Shown piece after piece: positions 33,345-42,939 of a stretch of DNA of 64,000 nucleotides. The notes below the pieces were generated by a model. It did no database searches. It was not told where the DNA came from and was given only the letters and a program-made list of their open reading frames with translations. The position numbers and the translations under genes are program-made. Source of the stretch: Actinomycetes bacterium (lineage in GTDB: Bacteria; Actinomycetota; Acidimicrobiia; Acidimicrobiales; RAAP-2); the NCBI GenBank assembly GCA_021778895.1, contig JAJYBR010000003.1, positions 151,150 to 215,149 on the forward strand, written 5' to 3'. Each line of letters begins with the position of its first letter. Position 1 is the stretch's first letter.

Positions 33345-34673
33345 ATGGCCAGCACCCTGATCTTCGACGAGTACGAGCTCACGATGTCGCAGGCGTTCTG
33401 GCGCGTGGGCTTGACCGGGCCCGTGGCCTTCGAGCTCGTCCTGCGATCGCTGCCGCGCCACTACGGCTACGCGGTGACCGCCGGCTTGGCCGACGTTCTC
33501 GACTTCCTGACCGAGTTCTCCGTGTCGGGACCCGACCTCGACGCACTGCGCGCGGCGGGTCGCTTCGACCCGCGCTTCCTCGACCACTGCGCGGACATCC
33601 GCTTCACCGGCGACGTCGACGCCATCGCCGAGGGCACGCCGGTGGGCGCGGGCACGCCGCTGCTGCGCGTCACCGCCCCGCGCATCGAGGCGTCCTTGGC
33701 CGAGGGCGCGCTGCTGGCGATCGTCTCGCACCAGACGGCGGTGGCCACCCGGGCTCGCCGCATCGTGGACGCGGCGGCCGGCCGCCCGGTCTCGGACTTC
33801 TCGCTGCGCCGCCTGCCCGGCGTCGGGTCCGCGCGCGCGACCGCCCGCGCGGCGTGGATCGGGGGCGTCTCGGCGACCGCGACGACCAGCGCTGGCCTCG
33901 ACCTCGGCATCGCGACCACCGGGACGATGGCGCACCACTACGTCCTGGCCCACGGACCGGCCAGCGAGCAGGAGGCGTTCGCCGCGTTCCTGCGCGAGTT
34001 CCCCGAGCGCGCGGTCCTCCTCGTCGACACCTATGACCCGGCGGTCGGGGTGGCCCGCGCGATCGCGGCGAGCCGGGCGACGGGCGTGGCCCTCCAGGGC
34101 ATCCGCCTCGACTCGGGCGACTTGGACGTCGAGTCGCGCCGCGCGCGCGAGCTGCTCGACCGGGCGGGCATGACCCAGACCCAGATCGTGGCCACCAACG
34201 ACCTCACCGAGGACCGCGTCGCCGCCCTCGTCGCCGCGGGGGCCCCGATCGACGCCTTCGGCGTGGGGACCGCCCTGGCGACCAGTGCGGCAGTTCCGGC
34301 CCTGTCCGCGGTGTACAAGCTGGTCGCGCAGCGCACCGCGGCGGGCTGGGAGGCCGTGATGAAGCACTCGGCCGGCAAGCGGAACGACCCCGGACGCCAC
34401 CAGGTCTTCCGCCAGGACGCCACGAGTGACATCCTCGGCCTCGCCGACGAGGACCTGCCGGGTCAGACCCTGCTCGAACCCGTCATGCGCGCGGGTCAGG
34501 TGCTCGCCGGACGGCCCACGCTGGACGCCGCACGGACCCGCTGCGCCGCGTCGGTGGCGCAGCTGCCCGACGAGATACGCCGGCCGCGAGCCACCCGCGT
34601 GCTCCACGTGCGCCCGAGCGCCCGGCTCGTGACCCTCACGCGCGCCCTGCGGCGCGCCGCGCAGTCGACCTAG
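33345..34673 (+). CDS. pncB: Nicotinate phosphoribosyltransferase
   Basis: NAD salvage: nicotinate plus PRPP plus ATP to nicotinate mononucleotide. 442 residues. Family features: DEYELTMSQAFW at the N-terminus, the phosphorylated-His region TTGTMAHHYVLAHG, LLVDTYDP, GIRLDSGDL and FGVGTALATS. ATG 33345 matches the usual family start; the TTG at 33327 is a weaker choice. TAG stop overlaps the convergent DsrE gene stop (CTAG). Confidence 0.94.
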   Translation: MASTLIFDEYELTMSQAFWRVGLTGPVAFELVLRSLPRHYGYAVTAGLADVLDFLTEFSVSGPDLDALRAAGRFDPRFLDHCADIRFTGDVDAIAEGTPVGAGTPLLRVTAPRIEASLAEGALLAIVSHQTAVATRARRIVDAAAGRPVSDFSLRRLPGVGSARATARAAWIGGVSATATTSAGLDLGIATTGTMAHHYVLAHGPASEQEAFAAFLREFPERAVLLVDTYDPAVGVARAIAASRATGVALQGIRLDSGDLDVESRRARELLDRAGMTQTQIVATNDLTEDRVAALVAAGAPIDAFGVGTALATSAAVPALSAVYKLVAQRTAAGWEAVMKHSAGKRNDPGRHQVFRQDATSDILGLADEDLPGQTLLEPVMRAGQVLAGRPTLDAARTRCAASVAQLPDEIRRPRATRVLHVRPSARLVTLTRALRRAAQST

Positions 34674-35008
34674 AAGCTGACGACGGTGTAGCCCTCGAGC
34701 GCGTAGGACTCGATCTCGGCTCCCGCGGCCAAGAGCTCGATCGGGCGAGCGCCGATCTCCTCATCCAGCCCGTACTGCGTGACGTTGGCTTGGCAGGCCG
34801 TGGGGATGACCCCCACCCGGCGCAACGTGGCCAGATGCTCGTCAGCGTTGCCGCTCGCCGCCAGGCGCACGCCCGGCCCGAAGAAGAGCAGGCGCACGTC
34901 AGCACCGCGATTCTCCTTCATGCGCGAGGCGAGCACCAGTCCCGGGATCGCCCGCGCCGGGTCGTCGCTCAAGATGACGAAGGCGACCTTGGCTGCCTGG
35001 TCCTCCAT
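34670..35008 (-). CDS. DsrE-family protein (second copy)
   Basis: 112 residues, DsrE/YchN fold: AKVAFVILSDDPARAIPGLVLASRM, VRLLFFGPGVRLA and GVIPTACQANVTQYGL with one Cys near residue 72. It differs from the ars-operon member in length and sequence, so these are distant paralogues. The ribosome site GGTGGAGAC precedes the ATG. Monocistronic. Function unknown; sulfur relay or stress binding is the family theme. Confidence 0.82.
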   Translation of the reverse strand: MEDQAAKVAFVILSDDPARAIPGLVLASRMKENRGADVRLLFFGPGVRLAASGNADEHLATLRRVGVIPTACQANVTQYGLDEEIGARPIELLAAGAEIESYALEGYTVVSF

Positions 35009-35158
35009 GTCTCCACCTTTCGGTGCCGAGAGGTCTCGCCCGGCACCGGGTGGCGCCGATGCGACCGCGTCGGCCGTTCGTCGTCACGCTACCGGTCCCC
35101 TCGTCGCACCCGGGCGGGCGCGCTCGATCACGTGATGCGCAGTGTGGATCGCCCCCGC

Positions 35159-36865
35159 TCAGTTCGCGAGGCCCCCGCTCCAACGGCGCATCTCGGCGCT
35201 GAAGGGGTCCAGACCCAGCGGTCCGAGTGCCAGGGAGTAGGCGTGGAACGCCGGCAGCGAGAACTGCGCCCCCAGGCGGCCCTGGGCCTCGGCGCGCGCC
35301 GCCAGCCAGGCACGCTCGCCCACCTTGTAGCTGATCGCCTGGCCCGGGATCGCGAGATAGCGGTCGATCTCGGACTCGGCGAAGGCCCGGCTCTCCATGG
35401 CGCGCTCGACCAGTGTCGCAATGGCCCAGTCGGGCTGCCACACCTGACCCCCGACGTCACCGAAGTCGGCGAGGGCGCCGAAGTCGTGCGGCACCGGCAG
35501 GCCGAGGTGCAGCCCGATGTCGACCACGACGCGCGCGGCCCGCAACGCCTGGCCCTGCAGGTAGCCCAGCTCGTAGCCCGGTGAGTCGAAGGCGCCCAGC
35601 TCGTCCATGAGCCGCTCGGCGTACAGGGCCCAGCCCTCGGCCCACCCGCTCGAGGTCGCGAGCAGTCGCTGGAACCGGCTGAGCCGGTCGCGGTTGGCCA
35701 CGACCGTCCCCAGCTGGAGGTGGTGGCCCGGGACGCTCTCGTGGTACCAGGTCGACACCTGGCGCCACCAGGCGAACGAGGTCTGGCCGAGCGTCGGGAA
35801 CCAGGTCGTGCCCGGCCGCGTGAGGTCTTCGCTCGGGCTGATGTAGTAGGGGGCGGCGGCCGAGCCCTCGGGGGCCAGGCGCACGTCGCAGAAGCGGATC
35901 CGCGGGTCGATGGCGAAGTGCTCGCCGTCGACGCGGGCCACGGCGGCGTCGGTGAACTCGCGCAGCCGGCGCAGTAGCTCGTCGGTCCCCTCGATGCGGT
36001 ACTGCGGATCCTGGTCCAGGACGTCCGCCACCTGGTCGAGGCGCTGGGCTTCGGGCGCCACCGTGCGGGCCACCTGCCACATGCGCTCGTTCAGCCGCTG
36101 GAGCTCCTCCCAGCCCCACGCGTACGTCTCGTCGAGGTCGAGGTCGGCGCCGGTGTAGTAGCGGACCCAGCGCTCGTAGCGCTCGCGCCCCACCCGCTCG
36201 GAATCGGCGGCGTGGGGGGCGTAGACCTCACGCAGCCAGGTGGCCGTCTCGTCGTAGGCGGCCTCCGCCGAGCGGACCGCGTCGTCGAGCGCGCCCGCGT
36301 CGCCACTGGCCGCCCGCACGCTGGCCGCGAAGTCGGCCCAGCCCTGGTGCGCCATGGCGATCGCCTGCTCGACGACGCCGTCGACGTGGCGCCGGGCCAC
36401 GACCTCCCCGCGGTCCTGGGCCTCCCCCAGCGTCTGGCGCCAGCTGGCCAGGGAGCCCGCCACGGCACGGAGGCGCCGTGTGATCACCTCGACGTCTTCG
36501 GCCGAGCTGGCGGGCATGAGCTCGAAGACCTGGCGGATGTTCATCACCGGGGAGTCGATGACACCGAAGGAGCGCGCTTGCTCTCGGGCCTCGACGATCG
36601 CACCCTCGGCGTCGAGCCGCTCGCCCAGGGCCACGCCCGCGATCCGGTCGATCTCGTCGCCCGCCGGGACCGCGGCCAGCGCCTGGCGGGTCCGGGCGAT
36701 CAGCTGGGCCAGCCGCTGGTGGGCGGCCGGCGAGTAGTCGTCGAGCTCGTCCTCGTGTCCCTCGGCCCCGACGAAGGTCGTGATGACCGGGCTCAGGTCC
36801 AGGTACTCCTGCACGAAGCCGTCGGCCAGTGCGAACATCTCGGACCGCGATGCGGCGTCCTCCAC
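35159..36865 (-). CDS. DUF885-family metallopeptidase-like protein
   Basis: 568 residues, the usual size. The metal-binding helix reads WYHESVPGHHLQL (H-E-x-x-x-G-H-H), followed by GWAEGWALYAERLMDELG, which supplies the Glu ligand. No signal peptide is seen (MEDAASRSEMFALADGF), so it is probably cytoplasmic. DUF885 proteins are thought to be carboxypeptidase-like, substrates unknown. Confidence 0.88.
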   Translation of the reverse strand: MEDAASRSEMFALADGFVQEYLDLSPVITTFVGAEGHEDELDDYSPAAHQRLAQLIARTRQALAAVPAGDEIDRIAGVALGERLDAEGAIVEAREQARSFGVIDSPVMNIRQVFELMPASSAEDVEVITRRLRAVAGSLASWRQTLGEAQDRGEVVARRHVDGVVEQAIAMAHQGWADFAASVRAASGDAGALDDAVRSAEAAYDETATWLREVYAPHAADSERVGRERYERWVRYYTGADLDLDETYAWGWEELQRLNERMWQVARTVAPEAQRLDQVADVLDQDPQYRIEGTDELLRRLREFTDAAVARVDGEHFAIDPRIRFCDVRLAPEGSAAAPYYISPSEDLTRPGTTWFPTLGQTSFAWWRQVSTWYHESVPGHHLQLGTVVANRDRLSRFQRLLATSSGWAEGWALYAERLMDELGAFDSPGYELGYLQGQALRAARVVVDIGLHLGLPVPHDFGALADFGDVGGQVWQPDWAIATLVERAMESRAFAESEIDRYLAIPGQAISYKVGERAWLAARAEAQGRLGAQFSLPAFHAYSLALGPLGLDPFSAEMRRWSGGLAN

Positions 36866-36965
36866 GGTGATCCCCTCTCCTGGTGGGCCGACGGGTTCAC
36901 TGTCGGCGCGACTCCGTTCAGTCTCGCACCAGATCCGACCCAGCAGGGCACGTGACGCGCGCAGC

Positions 36966-37994
36966 TCACCGGGCCAGGTAGGCGTCCTCGGAGGCGTAGT
37001 CGAGCAGCGGCGCGAAGAACGGATCGTCCGTCGGGGGCAGCCAGCGGGAGCCGCCGGGCTGGCGCGCCGTCGCGACCAGCCAGTCCAACTCCTCGCGGAC
37101 CGTGGCCGCGTAGTCGCCCACGGGCTCGTAGCCCAGGGCGAGGGCGGCCCGGGTGTCGAGCGTCACGGGCGGGTCGCGGTCCCAGGGCGTGCGGCCCACG
37201 TCCGACTCGTCGTCGACGTCGACGTCGACCTCGCGCCAGCGGTGGCCCAGTGCCGCGGCGACGGTCTGGGCGATCTGGCCCGCGCTGGGACAGTCCGGGT
37301 CCGCGCTGTTGAGGATCCGCGTCCCGGGGACCCGGGCCACGGTCTCGACCAGCGCGGCCACGTTGACGGCACCCGACGGGTGGTCGGCGCCCCGGCCCCC
37401 GCCGCGCAGCAGCACGACGTCGCGCCCGTCGAGCACGCGACGCACGAAGATCCACTCGCGGGGCCGGCGCGACCACGCGCCGTGCACCTTCGAGGGTCGC
37501 AGGACCGAGACCGGTGCGCCGCACGCGAGCAGCACCTCCTCGGCCGCGACCTTCGCGCTGCCGTAGGGCGCGCCGGCCTCCAGGGTGCGCGCATCGGGAC
37601 GCAGGGTCGCCTGCGTCTCCTCGATCGGCCCGGGAAAGCGCGGAGGCTCGGCGGAGTTGGAGTGCCGCCCCGCACCGTCGACGTAGACGGCCTTGGACGA
37701 GATCATCGCCGTGCTCGTCACGTCGGCCAGCAGCGGCGTCAGCGCCCGGGCGTGGGACGCGTCGTAGCACGCCGCATCCACCAGGAGGTCGGCGCCCGCG
37801 CCCACTGCGTCCGCCAGATGGCGGGCGTCGCCACGATCGCCCGCGACGTGGCGCACGCCCGCGGCCGCGAGCGGCGGGGGCACGAGGGCGGGGTCGCGGC
37901 TGGTCACCGTGACGTCCCACCCGCCAGCGCGCAGTCGCAGCGCCGTGGCCACGCCGATGGCGCCGGTGCCTCCCAGGATCAGGGCCCGCGCCAT
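36966..37994 (-). CDS. NAD-dependent epimerase/dehydratase-like protein
   Basis: 342-residue extended short-chain dehydrogenase. The nucleotide-binding motif is LILGGTGAIGVATA. The active-site region is AMISSKAVYVDG, and YGSAKVAAEE carries the catalytic Y-x-x-x-K. SVLRPSKVHGAWSRRPREW is a sugar- or substrate-binding region. Substrate unknown; actinobacterial members act on nucleotide sugars or reduce small carbonyls. It stands alone downstream of the DUF885 gene. Confidence 0.82.
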   Translation of the reverse strand: MARALILGGTGAIGVATALRLRAGGWDVTVTSRDPALVPPPLAAAGVRHVAGDRGDARHLADAVGAGADLLVDAACYDASHARALTPLLADVTSTAMISSKAVYVDGAGRHSNSAEPPRFPGPIEETQATLRPDARTLEAGAPYGSAKVAAEEVLLACGAPVSVLRPSKVHGAWSRRPREWIFVRRVLDGRDVVLLRGGGRGADHPSGAVNVAALVETVARVPGTRILNSADPDCPSAGQIAQTVAAALGHRWREVDVDVDDESDVGRTPWDRDPPVTLDTRAALALGYEPVGDYAATVREELDWLVATARQPGGSRWLPPTDDPFFAPLLDYASEDAYLAR

Positions 37995-38025
37995 CGGCTC
38001 ACCGTAGCGGAGTCCTCGGGGATGA

Positions 38026-39771
38026 TCAGTCGGCCGGCGACGCCACGACCGCTTCGGGTGCGCGGTGATCGATCGTCGAGCCGGCCTCCTCGTGGACGAA
38101 GCGCTCGCCGCGCAGCGCCGAGGCCAGCGCGGCCACCAGGCTCATCACGGCCGCGAAGGCCAGGATCAGGACGAGGCCGTGCTTGAAGGGTCCGCCGATG
38201 ATCTGGGGGAAGAACGCCCGGCTGGTGATCGTGGCCGCATCGTGCGCGGGCAGCTGGGCCAGCACGTGGGGACCCAGTAGCGACGCCAGGGGGTTGTAGC
38301 CGAGGAACGACGCGAACAGGTAGCCCAGGGGCGGCACGTGCGTCAGCGCCGCAGCGCTGGCGACCGGGACGCCGTGGGCGATCAGGGCCCGGGACATCGC
38401 CTTGGGCACCTCGGCGTTCAGGCCGACAACCATGAGCGTGAAGAAGAGGCCCATCGATAGCGGCATGCCGGCATTGCCGAACGTCACCCGCATGCCCGAC
38501 GCCGCTCCCCGCTCGCGCGCCGGCACGGCATTCATGATCGAGGCGGTGTTGGGCGCGGCGAACAAACCCATGGCGACGCCGCTGAGGCCCATCACGAGTG
38601 CGAAGGGCACGTAGGCGAAGTTCGGGGGGAACGCCATCATGACCAGGTAGCTCGCAGCCGACAGCACCATGCCCGCCGTCGCGAAGGGACGCGGGCCGTA
38701 GCGGTCCGACAGGCGACCCGAGATCGGCCCGGCCGCGACGAAGCCCAGTGTCCAGGGGAGCATGTAGAGCCCCGACCACAGCGGGGTGCGCGTGAAGTCG
38801 TAGCCGTGCTGGGGCAGCCAGATCCCCTGGAACCAGATGATGAGCATGAACTGCATGCCGCCGCGGCCGACCGCGCCGAGGAACTGGGCGACGTTGCCCG
38901 CCGTGAAGGCCCGGACGCGGAACAACGACAGGCGGAACATCGGCTCGGCCACGTGCCGCTCGATCGCCACGAAGGCCACCAGGAGCACCAGGCCGACGCC
39001 GATCATCCACAGCACGAACGGGTTCGACCAGCCCGTCAGCGAGGTGCCGTAGGGCTTGATGCCGTAGGTCACGCCGACGAGGACCATCGCCAGCCCGGCC
39101 GCGAAGCTCAGGTTGCCCAGCCAGTCGATCCGGGCCCGCACGTGCACCCCGATCTCCTTGAGCTTGACGTAGGCCCAGATGGTGCCGAGCACGCCGAAGG
39201 GGACGTTCGCCAGGAACACCCATCGCCAGCCCACCTGCGAGAGCAGGCCGCCGGCGATGATGCCGAAGAACCCCCCGAAGATCGCCGCCACCATGTTGAT
39301 CCCGAGTGCCAGCCCGAGCTCGTCGGAGGGGAACGCGTCGGTGATGATGGCCGCCGAGTTGGCCAGCAGGAACGTGCCACCCACCGCTTGGACCATCCGC
39401 AGGATCACCAGGGACAGGGCACCGGCCGTCCCGTGGCCCCACACCAGGGAGAGGGCGATGGACCCCGCGGTGAACCACGCGAAGCCGAGGTTGTAGGTCC
39501 GCACCCTCCCGAAGATGTCGCCGATGCGGCCCACCGTCACCACGAGTGCCGCGGTGACCAGCATGTAGCCCATCATGATCCACAGCAGGTACGGGAAGTT
39601 CGCCGGATCGAGCGGGTTCAGGTGGATGCCGCGGAAGATGACCGGCAAGGCGATGATGAGGCTCGTCGTGTTCATCGAGGCGAGCAACACCCCGATCGTG
39701 GTGTTGGACAGGACCACCCACTTGTAGCGCTGCCCGACCACGCCCTCGGGGGCTCGCGAGCGGCGGCTCAT
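38026..39771 (-). CDS. DHA2-type MFS exporter, 14 helices
   Basis: 581 residues. RMVQAVGGTFLLANSAAIITDAFP is motif C-like and GRIGDIFGRVRTYN is motif A of drug:H+ antiporters. The length and 14 predicted helices put it in the DHA2 (EmrB/QacA) group. Coupled by ATGA to an upstream MarR regulator, which likely represses it and responds to the exported toxin. Substrate unknown. Confidence 0.88.
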   Translation of the reverse strand: MSRRSRAPEGVVGQRYKWVVLSNTTIGVLLASMNTTSLIIALPVIFRGIHLNPLDPANFPYLLWIMMGYMLVTAALVVTVGRIGDIFGRVRTYNLGFAWFTAGSIALSLVWGHGTAGALSLVILRMVQAVGGTFLLANSAAIITDAFPSDELGLALGINMVAAIFGGFFGIIAGGLLSQVGWRWVFLANVPFGVLGTIWAYVKLKEIGVHVRARIDWLGNLSFAAGLAMVLVGVTYGIKPYGTSLTGWSNPFVLWMIGVGLVLLVAFVAIERHVAEPMFRLSLFRVRAFTAGNVAQFLGAVGRGGMQFMLIIWFQGIWLPQHGYDFTRTPLWSGLYMLPWTLGFVAAGPISGRLSDRYGPRPFATAGMVLSAASYLVMMAFPPNFAYVPFALVMGLSGVAMGLFAAPNTASIMNAVPARERGAASGMRVTFGNAGMPLSMGLFFTLMVVGLNAEVPKAMSRALIAHGVPVASAAALTHVPPLGYLFASFLGYNPLASLLGPHVLAQLPAHDAATITSRAFFPQIIGGPFKHGLVLILAFAAVMSLVAALASALRGERFVHEEAGSTIDHRAPEAVVASPAD

Positions 39772-40277
39772 CGCGGGACCTCGCCGGACTCGACGTCCGC
39801 GGACTCACCGAGCACCGCCGAGGACAGCACGTGCAGACCACCGGCCACGAGGTCGCGCTCCTGCGGCGACAGCGCGGCCAGCCGCGACGCCAGCCAGGCG
39901 TTGCCTCGCGCCCGCTGGGACCGCACGACGTCGCGCCCACGCTCGGTTGCGCGCAAGATGACGCCGCGGCCGTCACGGGGGTTGCGCTCGCGAATCAGCA
40001 GCCCGGCCTCCTCCAGGCGGTCCGCGATGCGCGACGCCGCGGGCGAGGGCTGGTGCTCCGTGGCGGCGAGCCCGCCGATGGAGAGCGTCACGTGGTCGAC
40101 CACCGAGGCCAGCGCCGCGTACTGCGTGATGCTCAGTCCCGACCGGTCACGCCCCCGGAGCTGGCGAGTGAGGCGCACCGTCGTCACCCGCAGTTGGTCG
40201 GCCAGTGTGCCGACATCCTCGCCGGGGATCTCGCGTGCGCGGTCCCCGGGAACAGACCTGGTCGCTGTGGGACTCAT
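39768..40277 (-). CDS. MarR-family regulator
   Basis: 169 residues. Winged-helix core: LSITQYAALASVV, GGLAATEHQPSPAASRIADRLEEAGLLIRER and the wing NPRDGRGVILRATERG. ATG 40277 has a GGGGGAGGG ribosome site; the longer frame to 40310 starts inside the operator. Forms an operon with the DHA2 exporter. Confidence 0.9.
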   Translation of the reverse strand: MSPTATRSVPGDRAREIPGEDVGTLADQLRVTTVRLTRQLRGRDRSGLSITQYAALASVVDHVTLSIGGLAATEHQPSPAASRIADRLEEAGLLIRERNPRDGRGVILRATERGRDVVRSQRARGNAWLASRLAALSPQERDLVAGGLHVLSSAVLGESADVESGEVPR

Positions 40278-40304
40278 GCGCCTCGGCCCTCCCCCGTCGA
40301 TTTG

Positions 40305-40315
40305 TAACAATGTTA
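40305..40315. promoter_or_regulatory. MarR operator candidate TAACAATGTTA
   Basis: Eleven-base palindrome with single-base centre in an AT-rich patch 28 bases before the marR start, typical of MarR autoregulatory sites. Confidence 0.6.
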
Positions 40316-40420
40316 TCTATCTCGCCCCCGGCCGGTGACCCCACCGCGTCACGGCCCGCTCGGTCCCGCCCGGGGGCGTGCGTGACCATGCGGGCGCGCG
40401 ACGTGGGCCAGGATGACTAG

Positions 40421-41716
40421 GTGAGTCCTGTCCCCCCGACGTCTGGCGCGAGCCACCGCACGGTGCCGGTCGTCCTGGTCGTACGGGCCGCCCGGGGGCT
40501 GGCGTCGGGCTACTTCGCGGTGGTCCTCGGGGTCGAGCTCCATCGTCGGGGACTCTCGGGACTGGAGGTGGGCGGCGTCCTGGGAGCAGTGGTCGGTGGA
40601 GCGGCGTGGACCCTGCTGGCGGTGCGGCGCTACGCGGACCGCGCCGGTCGGCGCCGGCTCTACGTCGCGGGGCACCTGGCCCAAGCCGCCGCCGGGCTCG
40701 CCCTGACGCTCCAGCCCTCGTGGTGGCTGATCGTCGTGGCCGGCCTCCTCGGCACCCTGTCGAGCGAGTCCAACGACTCGGGGCCGCTCGGCGCCCTGGA
40801 ACAGGTCATGCTCGCCTCGGCGCTCGACCATGACGCGCGCCTGCGCGCCTTCGGCCGCTACGGCGCGGTCGGCGCGGCCGCCGGGGCTCTGGGCGCCCTC
40901 GGCGCCGGCTGGCTGGGATTCCTCGGAACCCGTGCGGTCGCGGGCGTGAGCTTCCTCCCGCTGGTGCCCCTCGGGCTCTTCGGCGCGGTCATGGCCATGC
41001 GGCTGGGCGGCGAAGTCGAGCACCCCGCCGCCGCTCCGGCGTCACCGGCTGTGGCACCGGAGGCTCCCGACGCCCGCACGCGCTCGGTGATCGAGCGCCT
41101 GTCGGCGCTGTTCTCCGTCGACGCCTTCGGCTCGGGCTTCACCGTGCAGGCCTTCGTCGCCTACTGGATGGCCCGCCGCTTCGACGCCACGGCTCTCCAG
41201 ATCGGTGTGATCTTCCTCGTGGTCGGGCTGCTCCAGACCTGGTCGATGATGATGGCCAGCCGCCTCGGCGCGCGCTTCGGACTGCTCAAGACGATGGTCT
41301 TCACGCACCTGCCCTCGAACGCCCTGCTCGCATCGGTGGCCTTCGCCCCCAACCTTCCGGTTGCCGCCGGGCTCCTCTGGGTGCGCTCCTCCCTCTCGCA
41401 GATGGACGTTCCCACGCGCAACGCCTACGTGATGGCACTGGTCCCTCCCCACGAGCGCACGCGGGCCGCGGCGACCACGGGGCTGGCCCGACTGCTCGGT
41501 CGACCCGTCGGCGCCCTCCTCACGGGCCTGTCCCAGTCGCTGGCCGTCGGCGCGCCCTTCGTGATCGCGGGGACGTTGAAGGCTGGGTACGATCTCAGCC
41601 TGTGGGCGTGGTTTCGCCACGTGCCGTTACCCCACGCCCGGGCTGGCGACCCGGAGCCCGCACCGACCGAGGAGGCTACCGATGCAGTGGATGACCCGCG
41701 AGCGCCCGAAGACTGA
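40421..41716 (+). CDS. MFS transporter next to ChrB-like gene
   Basis: 431 residues, twelve helices. RRYADRAGRRRLYVAGHL is motif A. A central loop with an Ala/Pro-rich stretch (PAAAPASPAVAPEAP) joins the halves. It is not ChrA, but MFS genes like this are often followed by a ChrB-type gene in actinobacteria. The 35-base overlap with the next gene suggests they act together, possibly in chromate or oxyanion resistance. GTG start at 40421. Confidence 0.82.
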   Translation: MSPVPPTSGASHRTVPVVLVVRAARGLASGYFAVVLGVELHRRGLSGLEVGGVLGAVVGGAAWTLLAVRRYADRAGRRRLYVAGHLAQAAAGLALTLQPSWWLIVVAGLLGTLSSESNDSGPLGALEQVMLASALDHDARLRAFGRYGAVGAAAGALGALGAGWLGFLGTRAVAGVSFLPLVPLGLFGAVMAMRLGGEVEHPAAAPASPAVAPEAPDARTRSVIERLSALFSVDAFGSGFTVQAFVAYWMARRFDATALQIGVIFLVVGLLQTWSMMMASRLGARFGLLKTMVFTHLPSNALLASVAFAPNLPVAAGLLWVRSSLSQMDVPTRNAYVMALVPPHERTRAAATTGLARLLGRPVGALLTGLSQSLAVGAPFVIAGTLKAGYDLSLWAWFRHVPLPHARAGDPEPAPTEEATDAVDDPRAPED

Positions 41717-42119
41717 CCGGATCGCCTGTCCCTGGCTCATCCGCCGCTTCATCGATCCCGAGGCCGAGATCCTCTTCGCCCCCGCCGGTGAGGTCCTGGA
41801 GCGGGCCGCGGGACTCGGAGCGCGCACCTTCGACGCCCCCGGAGCCGAGTTCACCCACCGCGACGGCCGTTGCAGCTTCGAGGTCCTGATCGACGAGTTT
41901 GGGCTCGCGGCGGACGACCCCGCGCTGGCCCGCCTGGCCCGCATCGTGCACGCCGCCGACATCGTCGACGACCGCACCAGCGACCCCTTGGGTGCCGGCC
42001 TCGAGGCCATCGGATCGGGCGGGCTGGACGTCGAGGACGACGACCATCGTCTGCTCGAGCGCGGCTCGTTCGTCTACGACGCCCTCTACGCGTGGTGCCG
42101 CCGCCACGGGAACGACTAG
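41682..42119 (+). CDS. Chromate-resistance ChrB C-terminal-domain protein
   Basis: 145 residues. MQWMTRERPKTDRIACPWLIRRFIDP is the unmistakable start of the ChrB C-terminal domain. LIDEFGLAADDPALARLARIVHAADI and YDALYAWCR also match. The N-terminal regulatory domain of full ChrB is missing. Starts within the MFS gene (35-base overlap) in another frame. Role in chromate reduction or sensing is inferred from the family. Confidence 0.88.
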   Translation: MQWMTRERPKTDRIACPWLIRRFIDPEAEILFAPAGEVLERAAGLGARTFDAPGAEFTHRDGRCSFEVLIDEFGLAADDPALARLARIVHAADIVDDRTSDPLGAGLEAIGSGGLDVEDDDHRLLERGSFVYDALYAWCRRHGND

Positions 42120-42919
42120 ACCGCCGACCCTCCGCCCTTGACCCCGACGAGGTGAAAGACCCGGCTCATCTGCCGGTAGGGGTCCCGACGGCTGGCCTCG
42201 AGTTCGACGGCAGCGAGTGCGGCGAGCTCCTCGCGGTTCGCGGGATCGACGGGCGACCCGCTGAGCTCGAGCCAGTCGGCGAACAGCCAGACCCCGTACC
42301 AGGCGACGGGGTCGACACCGCCAGCGCGCAGGATGTCGCCCAGCTCCTCGACGGTGTCCGCGCGCCCGGGCACACCGAGCACCCCGACCTCGAAGCGCGA
42401 GTCGAAGGCCGCCAGCGCGTCGGCGAACCGCCTCTCGAGCGCCGGGCGCACGGCCGCAGCCCGCGCGTTCGCCGTCATGATCGAGACGATTCCCCCCGGC
42501 GCGGCGCACCGGCATAGCTGGTCGACCAGCGCCTCGGGGCTCTCGAGGTAGCCGAGCACGCCGTGGCACAAGACCGCATCGAAGAGCCGGCCATCAACCG
42601 CCCGGACGGCGCGCTCGCCCTCCGCCTCGATCAACCGCACGCGCCTCTGTGTGGTCGCGGGCAGCGCGGCCCGTCGCTGGTCGGCCCGGGCGAGCATTGC
42701 CGGGGACGAGTCGAGCAGTGTCACGTCGTAGCCCAACTCCGCTAGGGGGAACGATTGGTGCCCCGCTCCCCCTCCGACGTCGAGGATGCTCCCCGGTGGC
42801 GCGCCCAGGTGGTCGAGCAGCTGGCTGTGCAGGACTACGGTGCGCACGTAACCCTTGGCCGACGCGTACGCACCCCCAATGAATGATTCGGCCAGCGCAG
42901 CCCAGGGATCGTCAGCCAC
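42116..42919 (-). CDS. SAM-dependent methyltransferase, CmoA/SmtA-like
   Basis: 267 residues, class I Rossmann methyltransferase. SAM-binding motif ILDVGGGAGHQSFPLAE, then VTLLDSSPAMLARA and FDAVLCHGVLGYLESPEAL. C-terminal PYRQMSRVFHLVGVK resembles the end of the SmtA/CmoM family, which methylates a tRNA wobble base in E. coli. The assignment is tentative. Stop overlaps the ChrB gene stop in CTAG. Confidence 0.82.
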   Translation of the reverse strand: MADDPWAALAESFIGGAYASAKGYVRTVVLHSQLLDHLGAPPGSILDVGGGAGHQSFPLAELGYDVTLLDSSPAMLARADQRRAALPATTQRRVRLIEAEGERAVRAVDGRLFDAVLCHGVLGYLESPEALVDQLCRCAAPGGIVSIMTANARAAAVRPALERRFADALAAFDSRFEVGVLGVPGRADTVEELGDILRAGGVDPVAWYGVWLFADWLELSGSPVDPANREELAALAAVELEASRRDPYRQMSRVFHLVGVKGGGSAV

Positions 42920-42939
42920 GGCCTCACGCTACCGACGAA

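Noticed and set aside
38837..40338. Long plus-strand frames over the DHA2 exporter and MarR genes
   Set aside because: Shadow frames; residues His/Gln/Arg/Asp-rich, and the minus-strand genes are clear.
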